From: a virus
DNA length: 25,150 nucleotides
Virus record (IMG/VR): IMGVR_UViG_3300027784_000042
Coordinates: 1 to 25,150 of that record
Reading direction: 5' to 3' (one strand)
Part shown: positions 17,130 through 23,532 of the stretch, piece after piece
Layout: every line of letters starts with the position of its first letter
How positions within the stretch are numbered: position 1 is the stretch's first letter
Made by a program: the position numbers and the translations under genes
The notes under the pieces: generated by a model
The model's database searches: none
What the model was told of the DNA's origin: nothing
What the model saw: only the letters and a program-made list of their open reading frames with translations

Positions 17130-19682
17130 TTAATGGTAATATTCGTGCCATTCTATATAGTCTGATCCTTTCCATAGCGAATCTTCTTCATAGTAGGAAC
17201 TTAGTCCTCTTCCGCCAATCTCGCCTGGCACCATCAAATCTCCCGTATGTTGCATCAATGTCAGTGCTAATGCGTCCGCTCGGTCAGGCGACGGCAATCC
17301 GCGCTTCTTCATGTCTTCTTTGGATTCTATCTGTATTTTCCCTTTGGCATTCAATTTGTATTTAATTGCACTTAATTGCCCTGATAACTTCGAATCTGGA
17401 GGTAATGCAAGTAATATATTCCCGTCTGGATCCAATGCTTCCCTCAACCGCCAATATAACTCAGCACGTAAGTTCAAGAATCGTTCCGACTCTGACATCG
17501 GCACCTCGGCCACATTGACTCCCTGGGCATACAAGTCAGCATCTCGCGCATAGCCCACGACTGAGTATCCAACGCCGACCGAATCGATAAATATGGCATC
17601 CCTCGGTCCTGTATGTTTCTTTATATTCTGTATCATCTCCGGCCCAGATAATCCCTGCCATGCTTTCAGCGGGTGTACAAAATTTCCTGTACGACTACAT
17701 AGGACAGTCTCCGATAATCCACCTCCGCCAGGGTCTACGCCATGTACGGGAACATCGTTCGCTATTCGTGATTCTTCCCATCTATCCTGTGCTGCTTTTA
17801 CCCATTGTATTGGAATCAGCTGTTCCTCGCCTGATGGAGGAAACTCGCCTAATACTTCGACTTTCCACATCGGAGAGCCCTCTCCATACTCAGCACGGCG
17901 CTCCTCGATCCACGTACGCGTAATCAATCCAGGTATTAATTCCTTCTCCGCAATCACATTAGGTGTATCGAAGGCACTTATTGTGAATTGATTCACGTCA
18001 TCGCGATGAAACAAATCATGAAATGGCCCGCTCGGCTCGTGTGGGTTTCCTATATCTAGTCTGTGACAAAACTCACCGACCATCAATGCATCCAACCTCT
18101 TATGTATTTCCGGGTCAATTCCGGCAGATTCATCGACTATAATTAAAACTTTCTCTGCGTGGAAGCCTTGTATTCTCTCTGGTACGTCAGTTGTAAATCC
18201 CATAGCTTCCCAGCCAGGGCCACACTGAATTTTGTGCTGGAGTACTCTAGAACCCAATGCTGCCTTCGGCTGTTCCATCATCTGATAAATTGGAGTCCAT
18301 ATATTTTGTAGCTGCCTATGTGATGGAGCTGTAGTTATCACGAGCGAATTTGGATTTAAATGCACAAACGCGGTCGCAATAGCACCAGCCACATAAGAAT
18401 TATGCTCTACGAAACTTGTAACGAAAGCATTAGTATTCTCTACAGAAATTGATACAGTACTTCTGGGTCCAAGATTACGTATTTCCTTGATCTTCTCCCA
18501 TTTGTATCCTGTCGGACATCCTGCATATCTCCAGTCATAATTATCCAGTCCAGCTCTATTACTAGCATGCTGTAGACACTCTTCGACTCGTCTTTCTTTT
18601 CCGTATATGTTTACTAATGATGCAAATCTCTCTATATTTCGGCAGTCAGAGCAGCTCCACTCCCACACATCGGACTCTTGTTCGCTGTCGTAAGATACTT
18701 TACGATGTCTAACGCTGCCCGAGATTCCAAGACGTAATAGCGCCATCCGAATATCTTCGATGAATTCCTCCGATGCCGAACGAATAGCAATCTGTGCAAC
18801 ATATCTTCCTCTCTCTGTTGAATGCACCCAGCCGTTACAAGAAAATACACGATTTAACAATATTGCCAGCTGTCTGTTGGATAATCGCCATACAAAGTCG
18901 GGAAATTTCTTGTTGATATTCTTGCTGCCTAAGATTCCCCACTCCTTGCATTTCTCCAGCACAAAATTATAACATCCATGCTTGATAGGACGTACAGTCA
19001 TGCCATACTCGCCATTCTTCACAACTTTACATCCCATGCCTTTCACAATACTTATGAATTCATCCTGATTTTGTGTTAGGTCTCCATCACCAAGTAGATA
19101 TCCTAGCAACCTAACTTCATCATCACTTATTTCTTCGACGCCTGCAATATGTAGTACTTCAGGAACTAATACTGTATCGTCTACTTTAAGATGTTTTACT
19201 GGAACCCAGCACGGATCTCCGTACGGCATCAACTTAGTAGTACCTGCCGTTTTCTCATACACAAACGTGTGATTTAATAACGGATGCTCTGCAGTCCTCT
19301 TGATTCGACGACCTGATGTTGTAACTACTTCATATACATCTTCAATACCATTATACGTAGCCCATGCAGGTTGTGCTTGCTGAGTGTCTGCTGTTGCGTC
19401 GAATCCCAGAATCTGAAATATTCCTTTGCCTATCAGATCCCCAGCACGGACAAGAGATCCATCCGCTAATACGATCCTCTCATCGACATCCAGACACTTT
19501 CCGCTGCCATAACAACTTTTGACTGCCGTACGGCGATTGTTAAAAACGGAATTCAATATCTCTTCCTGCGTCTCCCATAATTCCACACCAAATGTATCAT
19601 ATAACCACAACGCAGGCTCTCTTTTGTATCGATCTATTTTCTTTTTGATGTCCTTCGGAGGTCTTCCACGTTTTTCTACCAT
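17130..19682 (-). CDS. terL: Terminase large subunit, interrupted by an intein
   Basis: 850 codons; the mature terminase would be 484 residues after removal of a 366-residue intein (residues 63-428). Extein features: Walker A SCYGSGK|S, split by the intein between Lys62 and Ser429; Walker B VLIIVDESAG (512-521, with Asp517-Glu518); C-terminal nuclease with acidic residues in HGVDPGGGG (about 647), IFIDSVGVGYS (about 697) and SPDRADALA (about 798). It is the ATPase-nuclease that packages DNA through the portal. ATG 19682 follows AGGGGGATTTAG. The gene is tightly placed, 14 bases after the QueC-like gene. Splicing should be essential, because the ATP-binding loop is unusable until the intein is removed. 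Confidence 0.95.
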   Translation of the reverse strand: MVEKRGRPPKDIKKKIDRYKREPALWLYDTFGVELWETQEEILNSVFNNRRTAVKSCYGSGKCLDVDERIVLADGSLVRAGDLIGKGIFQILGFDATADTQQAQPAWATYNGIEDVYEVVTTSGRRIKRTAEHPLLNHTFVYEKTAGTTKLMPYGDPCWVPVKHLKVDDTVLVPEVLHIAGVEEISDDEVRLLGYLLGDGDLTQNQDEFISIVKGMGCKVVKNGEYGMTVRPIKHGCYNFVLEKCKEWGILGSKNINKKFPDFVWRLSNRQLAILLNRVFSCNGWVHSTERGRYVAQIAIRSASEEFIEDIRMALLRLGISGSVRHRKVSYDSEQESDVWEWSCSDCRNIERFASLVNIYGKERRVEECLQHASNRAGLDNYDWRYAGCPTGYKWEKIKEIRNLGPRSTVSISVENTNAFVTSFVEHNSYVAGAIATAFVHLNPNSLVITTAPSHRQLQNIWTPIYQMMEQPKAALGSRVLQHKIQCGPGWEAMGFTTDVPERIQGFHAEKVLIIVDESAGIDPEIHKRLDALMVGEFCHRLDIGNPHEPSGPFHDLFHRDDVNQFTISAFDTPNVIAEKELIPGLITRTWIEERRAEYGEGSPMWKVEVLGEFPPSGEEQLIPIQWVKAAQDRWEESRIANDVPVHGVDPGGGGLSETVLCSRTGNFVHPLKAWQGLSGPEMIQNIKKHTGPRDAIFIDSVGVGYSVVGYARDADLYAQGVNVAEVPMSESERFLNLRAELYWRLREALDPDGNILLALPPDSKLSGQLSAIKYKLNAKGKIQIESKEDMKKRGLPSPDRADALALTLMQHTGDLMVPGEIGGRGLSSYYEEDSLWKGSDYIEWHEYYH
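18399..19496 (-). other. Intein with LAGLIDADG homing endonuclease domain in the TerL Walker A motif
   Basis: 366 residues. Splicing blocks in order: block A starts at Cys63 (CLDVDERIVLADGSLVRAGD); block B with Thr130-x-x-His133 (RTAEHPLL); first LAGLIDADG motif LLGYLLGDG (192-200, Asp199); second motif LLNRVFSCNGW (275-285), where the usual acidic residue is Asn283; block F STVSISVENTNAF; block G FVTSFVEHN with His427-Asn428; then Ser429 as the +1 nucleophile. All residues for protein splicing are present. The Asn at the second nuclease motif suggests the homing endonuclease may be weak or dead. Confidence 0.95.
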
Positions 19683-19696
19683 CTAAATCCCCCTGC

Positions 19697-20293
19697 CTAC
19701 CTGTGGACTTGTCGGCATGTGTGACATCTGCCACAAACTACTCCATCATTTAGCGGACGCCGACAGTACCATACCAAATTCATCAATTCATCTGGCAATT
19801 CACGAATTATCTGCTTCTTCGTCTTGCCATAGAGAGGATAAATCATCTCTACATCGCTTCTGAAAGCCAATTCTTGAGAAGTTTCTCCAAATACAGATAC
19901 ACGAGTCTTTTCTCCACGCGCGCGACGGCGCTCTAATTCCTCTCTACCTAGACGCTCCTCCTCGTCCCAAGGTGCGCCTACAAGCATGTATTTAATACCT
20001 CTATATTTTCGTCTCCTCAGCAGTAATCCGACCATGAACATCAAGACGTAAGTATCCATTGTCCGAGGCAACGTGCCTTGATCCAATCCTGTCTTCTCGA
20101 GCCGGAAATTCGAATGTCCCCTCTCCTTATGCCAATCTAATATATTATCTACCGCTGCTTCTTCGTAAGGACTCCGGCGTGCATGTAAATTCACATAATG
20201 CACTACGAGCGTCTTCCTCGGATTCTGAGTTAGATATTTGTGTAAACAATGCGTGCTGTCTATTCCACCAGAGAAGTTAATTAATGTATCCAT
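19697..20293 (-). CDS. QueC-like PP-loop ATPase with zinc-site cysteines
   Basis: 198 residues from ATG 20293 (GAGGGG six bases upstream). The PP-loop SGGIDST at residues 8-14 marks the adenine-nucleotide alpha hydrolase fold. The C-terminal cysteine pattern C177-x9-C187-G-R-C190-x2-C193 matches the zinc site of QueC/ExsB-type proteins (C-x8-C-x2-C-x2-C in E. coli QueC). QueC makes preQ0 from CDG; phages use this for 7-deazaguanine DNA modification, and divergent relatives occur in defence systems. No QueD, QueE, FolE or DNA transglycosylase gene is in the window. It is placed between HNH and terminase genes, in the packaging cluster. The fold is firm; the reaction is uncertain. Confidence 0.72.
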   Translation of the reverse strand: MDTLINFSGGIDSTHCLHKYLTQNPRKTLVVHYVNLHARRSPYEEAAVDNILDWHKERGHSNFRLEKTGLDQGTLPRTMDTYVLMFMVGLLLRRRKYRGIKYMLVGAPWDEEERLGREELERRRARGEKTRVSVFGETSQELAFRSDVEMIYPLYGKTKKQIIRELPDELMNLVWYCRRPLNDGVVCGRCHTCRQVHR

Positions 20294-20333
20294 CAATCTC
20301 CCCTCGCAAACTTGTTGGCTAATTTATCTACCG

Positions 20334-20714
20334 TTATGTATCCTCCAACATATCAACCAAAATTTCTTTGTCATCAACACTAAGACGCCTCAACCAACTC
20401 TGTGCATACTTCTTTGCCGTGTTCCTTCGTATATGCGTTGGCGGTTTTTGCCGTCTATTCACACGTTCCTGGTCTGCTTGTCGATGACATTGAGGACATA
20501 GAACTTCGACATCCTCGTGCCGTTCTTGCCCTAAAGTCCTGTAGTGCTTATGATGTACCTCGATCCTTCGGGGCTTCCTGTTACATCTTTCACATTTACC
20601 TCGCGACCTCTTTATAAACGCCTGCCTCTTCCGTTGCCATTCCTTTGACTTCAAATACAACGTATATTGTCGTGAATGAGGGTAATGCCTTCCGCTATAT
20701 CTGTAATACCCCAC
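20334..20714 (-). CDS. HNH endonuclease
   Basis: 126 residues. GTG 20714, with GGGGAG eight bases upstream. Zinc and catalytic motifs: C41-x2-C44, EVHHKHY with His54-His55, H66-E-D-V-E and C73-P-Q-C76-H77. This arrangement is typical of the short HNH proteins coded next to terminase genes in Firmicute and HK97-type phages, where they work with terminase in cutting or packaging DNA (known for HK97 gp74). The basic N-terminus (YLKSKEWQRKRQAFIKRSRG) would bind DNA. A hairpin separates it from the small terminase gene. Confidence 0.9.
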   Translation of the reverse strand: MGYYRYSGRHYPHSRQYTLYLKSKEWQRKRQAFIKRSRGKCERCNRKPRRIEVHHKHYRTLGQERHEDVEVLCPQCHRQADQERVNRRQKPPTHIRRNTAKKYAQSWLRRLSVDDKEILVDMLEDT

Positions 20715-20745
20715 CAGACCATCTCCCCTCTATAAATCACAAGAA

Positions 20746-20785
20746 GGCAAGCGAGGATTACATATTTATGATAACCTCACTTGCC
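20746..20785 (-). other. RNA hairpin between small terminase and HNH genes
   Basis: In the leftward transcript GGCAAGUGAGG pairs with CCUCGCUUGCC over 11 positions, one a U-G wobble, with an 18-base loop; flanking AAGA/UCUU can extend the stem. In the rightward transcript the wobble becomes a C-A mismatch, so the structure fits leftward RNA. The downstream run is U-poor. Possible attenuator. Confidence 0.65.
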
Positions 20786-20791
20786 ATCTTC

Positions 20792-21343
20792 TTATTCACT
20801 ATCTTGCTGCTTCAACAAATCAATCCAGGTGACTTCGACATTGCCATCATGCTCAACTTTCTGCTTCGTATTATATTTCTCGCCTCTATTTGCCTTGAGT
20901 GCTAACTCAGCAGCCTTGACGCGTGCCATGCCAGCCTCTGTAAATACTGCATCAAATAAATTCTCTTCAATGTAATCCGTAACGGCGTCTTTGGCTGCTT
21001 CTTCCTCATCCTGAAATCCCTCTAGCTGCGTCCGCCACTCATAGACTCTCTTGGGCGCATTTCCTGCTAACTTGCATGCGCCGGTCATTGTACCGATGCG
21101 CGCTAGCTGACTTAAGTACCTCTTTGCAGCGTCTGGGTACAAATCCGGAGGCGTGTAGCCTGATTCTTCTTCAGGAATTATTGGCCGTCTGTTGCATCCA
21201 ATATTGTCTGTAGGAATCCGACGCTGACGTGCGCGTTCCGTATTCTCTGGATCAGCACCCAGCACGGACTCTTCATGACTTGATCCGCCATTGCGGGCTT
21301 TCTCTGCAGCTTGCTCCAGCCGATCTTGAGTTTCTTTGTTCAT
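20792..21343 (-). CDS. terS: Terminase small subunit
   Basis: 183 residues from ATG 21343 behind GAAAGGAGGCGG. After a charged, probably disordered N-terminal ~70 residues, a helix-turn-helix-like segment (AAKRYLSQLARIGTMTGACK ... APKRVYEWR, about 74-110) resembles DNA-binding domains of small terminases. The C-terminal part (AAELALKANRGEKYNTKQKV then EHDGNVEVTWIDLL) is a pattern common in small terminases of Firmicute phages. It would recognise the packaging start site and recruit TerL. First gene of the leftward structural operon. Confidence 0.88.
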   Translation of the reverse strand: MNKETQDRLEQAAEKARNGGSSHEESVLGADPENTERARQRRIPTDNIGCNRRPIIPEEESGYTPPDLYPDAAKRYLSQLARIGTMTGACKLAGNAPKRVYEWRTQLEGFQDEEEAAKDAVTDYIEENLFDAVFTEAGMARVKAAELALKANRGEKYNTKQKVEHDGNVEVTWIDLLKQQDSE

Positions 21344-21364
21344 GGCCTCCGCCTCCTTTCAGGC

Positions 21365-21386
21365 GTATTTTCAAATTCTGAAAAAG
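21365..21386 (-). repeat. 22-bp intergenic palindrome, copy d
   Basis: Plus-strand GTATTTTCA-AATTC-TGAAAAAG, in the leader between the structural promoter (-10 at 21422-21427) and the small terminase ribosome site. It lies downstream of the expected transcription start, so a bound protein would act as a roadblock and not by covering the promoter. Confidence 0.85.
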
Positions 21387-21421
21387 CGACCTGAAAATTT
21401 GTCCGCTTTTCCTTTGCTTCT

Positions 21422-21450
21422 ATTATAACACCCGGCGAGCCTGCCGTCAA
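21422..21450 (-). promoter_or_regulatory. Leftward sigma-A-type promoter of the structural operon
   Basis: Minus-strand TTGACG (21445-21450), 17-base spacer, TATAAT (21422-21427). It is 79 bases upstream of the small terminase start and the only strong leftward promoter seen before the terminase genes. Confidence 0.85.
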
Positions 21451-21467
21451 TACTTTAACGTAAATTT

Positions 21468-21482
21468 TTCGACAATTCGAGA
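21468..21482 (-). promoter_or_regulatory. Spo0A-box-like pair upstream of the structural promoter
   Basis: Exact TGTCGAA on the minus strand (21468-21474) with a one-mismatch neighbour TCTCGAA (21476-21482), starting 18 bases upstream of the -35. The period is 8 bases, less than the 10 typical of tandem 0A boxes, so binding is uncertain. Confidence 0.4.
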
Positions 21483-21521
21483 AGTTTTTTGGATACGATC
21501 TTGTTTTGTGCGGATGCTAGT

Positions 21522-21535
21522 CGAACAGTTGTTCG
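21522..21535. promoter_or_regulatory. LexA/DinR-box-like palindrome
   Basis: CGAAC-AGTT-GTTCG matches the Gram-positive SOS box (CGAAC-N4-GTTCG) in both arms; the central four bases differ from the common ATAT. It lies between the divergent promoters at 21422-21450 and 21600-21628, but does not overlap either. Confidence 0.5.
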
Positions 21536-21599
21536 TTTAGGCGGTTGCCTGAAGTTGCAAAAAATTTAAGAAAAGTCCTAAAAAATTTTGGCTCTTTTC

Positions 21600-21628
21600 T
21601 TGACAAAACAACCGCAACCTGTTATAAT
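21600..21628 (+). promoter_or_regulatory. Rightward consensus sigma-A promoter
   Basis: TTGACA (21600-21605), 17-base spacer, TATAAT (21623-21628): a perfect consensus. Two A/T tracts upstream (AAAAAATTT near 21560 and AAAAAATTTT near 21582) look like an UP element. It drives the gene at 21685. Confidence 0.93.
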
Positions 21629-21684
21629 ATCAGTAGAAGGTAAAAAACGAACCTTCAAAAACTTCAATCAGGGGTGATTTATTA

Positions 21685-22005
21685 ATGGCATTGCAAGACA
21701 CTAAGAATCGGAAATTTCTCGGTGAGGAGAACGGCTTTAATGTCTATGAAATTACTGTAAAGAAAGGTGAGCGTGAAGACGTCATCAAGGTCAACGTACC
21801 TGCGAATCCCAAAGCAGCCGAGCAAGAGAACGAAGACTACTGGGCATTGTTTGAGCGTCAGTATCTAGCCGATGCTTCTAACCATCACCGCTCTACCGGT
21901 ATGATTTCCGAAGAAGAGCGCAAGGCTAAGTTGCAGAACCAAGTCCAGCGCTTGAAAGACCAAGGCATGAGCGAGAAAGACATCCTGGAATTGCTGAAGG
22001 ACTAA
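21685..22005 (+). CDS. Small acidic/helical protein, single-gene unit (moron-like)
   Basis: 106 residues, the only convincing rightward gene. ATG 21685 follows AGGGGTGATTTATTA. The N-terminal half has strand-like NGFNVYEITVKKGEREDVIKVNV; the C-terminus KLQNQVQRLKDQGMSEKDIL is an amphipathic helix like SHOCT-type ends (a short helix motif common in phage and bacterial small proteins). Function unknown. It has its own consensus promoter and its own terminator, opposite to the structural genes, which is the definition of a phage moron: expressed independently, possibly in a lysogen or very early in infection. Confidence 0.85.
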   Translation: MALQDTKNRKFLGEENGFNVYEITVKKGEREDVIKVNVPANPKAAEQENEDYWALFERQYLADASNHHRSTGMISEEERKAKLQNQVQRLKDQGMSEKDILELLKD

Positions 22006-22059
22006 TTCCTCTAGATTTACTCTTTGATTATACACAAAACTAGATGCCTCCTTACTGAT

Positions 22060-22103
22060 GCCCGTCGGGGTAGTTATGCTACTTCTGGCGGGCTTTTTGT
22101 TTT
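22060..22103 (+). terminator. Rho-independent terminator of the rightward gene
   Basis: Stem GCCCGTCGGGGTAG / CTACTTCTGGCGGGC around a short TTATG loop, followed by TTTTTGTTTT. It starts 55 bases after the stop codon of the gene at 21685-22005. Confidence 0.92.
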
Positions 22104-22197
22104 GCAGGGTCTGGAAAATAATTCCTACTTTGCCATATATTATATATTTCACACCCACGCTGACTTCCGCCGCTGGCTGTAAAAATTGAGGATCGAC

Positions 22198-22259
22198 TTT
22201 ATGAAGCACAAAGGAGCTAATTAATACATGAAGGAACCCATTAATGCACAAAGGAACCC
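22198..22259 (+). repeat. Three tandem 20-bp iterons
   Basis: ATTAATACATGAAGGAACCC (22220-22239) and ATTAATGCACAAAGGAACCC (22240-22259) match at 16 of 20 positions; a diverged unit containing AGCACAAAGGAGCTA precedes them (22198-22219). They abut the TGTCGAA array. Direct repeats of this length next to an AT-rich tract are typical of replication-initiator binding sites. Confidence 0.7.
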
Positions 22260-22264
22260 CCTTT

Positions 22265-22323
22265 CGTCGAAACTTGTCGAATTATGTCGTATAATTTTTG
22301 AGGTTTTGTCGAAATTTGTCGGA
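22265..22323 (+). promoter_or_regulatory. Array of five Spo0A-box-like heptamers
   Basis: CGTCGAA 22265, TGTCGAA 22275, TGTCGTA 22285, TGTCGAA 22307 and TGTCGGA 22317 (start positions). The first three are spaced exactly 10 bases, then 22, then 10. Two boxes are exact, three have one mismatch. A 10-base period (7+3) is the classic tandem arrangement for Spo0A dimers. A phage-encoded initiator binding the same repeats is the main alternative. Confidence 0.65.
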
Positions 22324-22478
22324 AAAAAAAATTATAAATTGAATAAATATTCATAGTTTGTATGCAAGTTTGTATAAATTACCTGCCGTTTGGCGGTATT
22401 GCGTAAACGGGAGCGAAAATATACCTCTGAGAATAGTTCTACGGGGTTTTTAGGGACAGTGAATGTCTTACAGGTGTT

Positions 22479-22487
22479 ATTATACCA
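22479..22487 (-). promoter_or_regulatory. Candidate leftward extended -10 promoter
   Basis: Minus-strand TGGTATAAT (TGn plus perfect TATAAT at 22479-22484). No good -35 at 17 bases; TTGAGC lies 20 bases upstream. A transcript would run leftward through the AT-rich tract and boxes and encodes no clear protein, so it might be a primer or antisense RNA. Confidence 0.4.
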
Positions 22488-22567
22488 GACGACTTCTTCA
22501 AAGTGCTCAAAAAACCGTATATAAAGCCGTAGCCGTGAAACCGCTTGACTACAGGAGTTTTAGACAC

Positions 22568-22604
22568 AAAAAAACGGCAGGCGGGGAGTTGTCCCTACCT
22601 GCCG
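22568..22604 (-). terminator. Rho-independent terminator of the leftward small-gene operon
   Basis: Minus-strand CGGCAGG / CCTGCCG stem with inner GGGAC-rich part, followed by seven T (plus-strand A run at 22568-22574). It ends the operon that starts at the 23832-23860 promoter. Confidence 0.9.
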
Positions 22605-22614
22605 TAGCTTGTTT

Positions 22615-22638
22615 ACCGTAACCGTAACCGTAACCGTA
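22615..22638 (+). repeat. Tandem hexamer ACCGTA x4
   Basis: Four perfect copies of ACCGTA, just upstream (leftward sense) of the terminator. Nearby CCGTA words (near 22516 and 22530) suggest a local CCGTA-rich patch. Confidence 0.9.
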
Positions 22639-22724
22639 GGTGCTTTCTTACTGCCCTCACAGCCTTTAGCACTAACAGACCTGCGACTGTATGCAAGCCC
22701 TTTTCAACGGGCGTTTGGTGGCTC

Positions 22725-22883
22725 CTAATTCTTATCACCCGCCTTTAAGAACTTTTCCAGCTTTTCCAGCTTTTCCGCGTCTTCAGCCGTCTTTTCAATC
22801 GCCTGCAGTTTCCTTTTCATTGTCCGTTCAAACTCCCGTTGTTGCTCATACTCTCTGCGAAGTCTTGCCCTATCTGTGTGCAC
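22725..22883 (-). CDS. Small coiled-coil protein of 52 residues
   Basis: GTG at 22883 with AAGGAG seven bases upstream (AAGGAG-TGGATAG-GTG), stop TAG at 22725. The product, beginning MHTDRARLRREYEQQREFER, is highly charged and helical throughout, with heptad-like AEKLEKLEKFL near its end. It is last in the leftward operon, 80 bases after the 189-residue helical gene, and before the terminator at 22568-22604. No family recognised. It may pair with the larger coiled-coil protein upstream (inference). Confidence 0.72.
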   Translation of the reverse strand: MHTDRARLRREYEQQREFERTMKRKLQAIEKTAEDAEKLEKLEKFLKAGDKN

Positions 22884-22962
22884 ACCTATCCACTCCTTCC
22901 TAAGTTTTTGGGAGGAAGGGGAAGGGGAAGATTTATTCCCTCCCCACCCCTTCTTCTTCTTG

Positions 22963-23532
22963 TTATTTACTTTTCTGCTTACTCTCCATCTCCTGTAGTT
23001 TTTCCAGCTCCAGTTCCGCCTGTTCTTTTTCCGTCTGTAAGTATTCCTTGGCGTTTGCAGGGGCGTTGCTAAGCATACTGTTTAAGGTCTGTATTTTTTG
23101 CTCCAGTTCTCGTCGTTGATTGTTTAAATTCATCTGTTGGTCCGCGTATTTGTTGTTGATGTCCTCTAACCTATCCTTCTCATCCCGCCACGATTTGCCA
23201 GGTGCACTTGCCAGGTAATACCGCACCCGTCCCTGTTTTATCTTCTTTTTCAGATAGATGTTATTTCCGTCGTCGTCTTCTCCCAAGAATACTCGCGTGA
23301 CTGTTTCCGTTTCCGCGTGCGTCATATCTTGTAGATGTCCTGCAGCGTCGAAATACTTTTCTGCGTCGCTCGCCCCCTGCCTTAGGTGGTCTATTGACCA
23401 CACTTTCCGGTCGTCCAACTTTTTTTCGATTTCTTGCTGTGTTCTTTTTACTCCTTTGTCTGTCGCGCCTTGCTTCCTTAGGGCTTCTTTAACTCGCTTT
23501 TTAATCTCCTGCATTTTCATCACTTTCATCAC
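22963..23532 (-). CDS. Helical, coiled-coil protein of unknown function
   Basis: Up to 189 residues. The N-terminus is basic helix (EIKKRVKEALRKQG), the middle has a compact strand-rich part (ETVTRVFLGEDDDGNNIYL; GRVRYYLASAPGKSWRDEKD), and residues ~120-185 form a coiled coil (LNNQRRELEQKIQTLNSML; EKEQAELELEKLQEMESK). The start is ambiguous: GTG 23532 or ATG 23529 sit too close to GGGAG, so GTG 23523 or ATG 23520 (eight or eleven bases after it) is more likely. It overlaps the end of the upstream frame by ~20-30 bases. No known family recognised; a DNA-binding or scaffold-type accessory role is possible. Confidence 0.75.
   Translation of the reverse strand: MMKVMKMQEIKKRVKEALRKQGATDKGVKRTQQEIEKKLDDRKVWSIDHLRQGASDAEKYFDAAGHLQDMTHAETETVTRVFLGEDDDGNNIYLKKKIKQGRVRYYLASAPGKSWRDEKDRLEDINNKYADQQMNLNNQRRELEQKIQTLNSMLSNAPANAKEYLQTEKEQAELELEKLQEMESKQKSK

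Larger units (their letters stand above)
22006..22724. other. 719-base non-coding block with origin-like and control elements
   Basis: No convincing gene. From left to right: terminator of the rightward gene, three 20-bp iterons, an array of five TGTCGAA-type boxes, an AT-rich tract (22321-22380, with a run of nine A and several TATAAAT/AATATT steps, ending in TATGCAAGTTTGTATAA), a candidate leftward extended -10 promoter, a leftward terminator and a four-fold ACCGTA repeat. A 42-codon frame at 22228-22356 has AAAGGAG ten bases before its ATG, but it runs through the iterons and boxes and is not counted as a gene. Confidence 0.6.

Noticed and set aside
21865-22251. Leftward frame of 128 codons opposite the rightward gene
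   Set aside because: It runs through the terminator and the iterons and has no ribosome site or promoter; the rightward gene explains this DNA.
22228-22356. 42-codon rightward frame with AAAGGAG before its ATG
   Set aside because: The ribosome-site-like AAAGGA words belong to the iterons, the frame overlaps the box array and AT-rich tract, and no promoter is seen. A real small peptide cannot be fully excluded.
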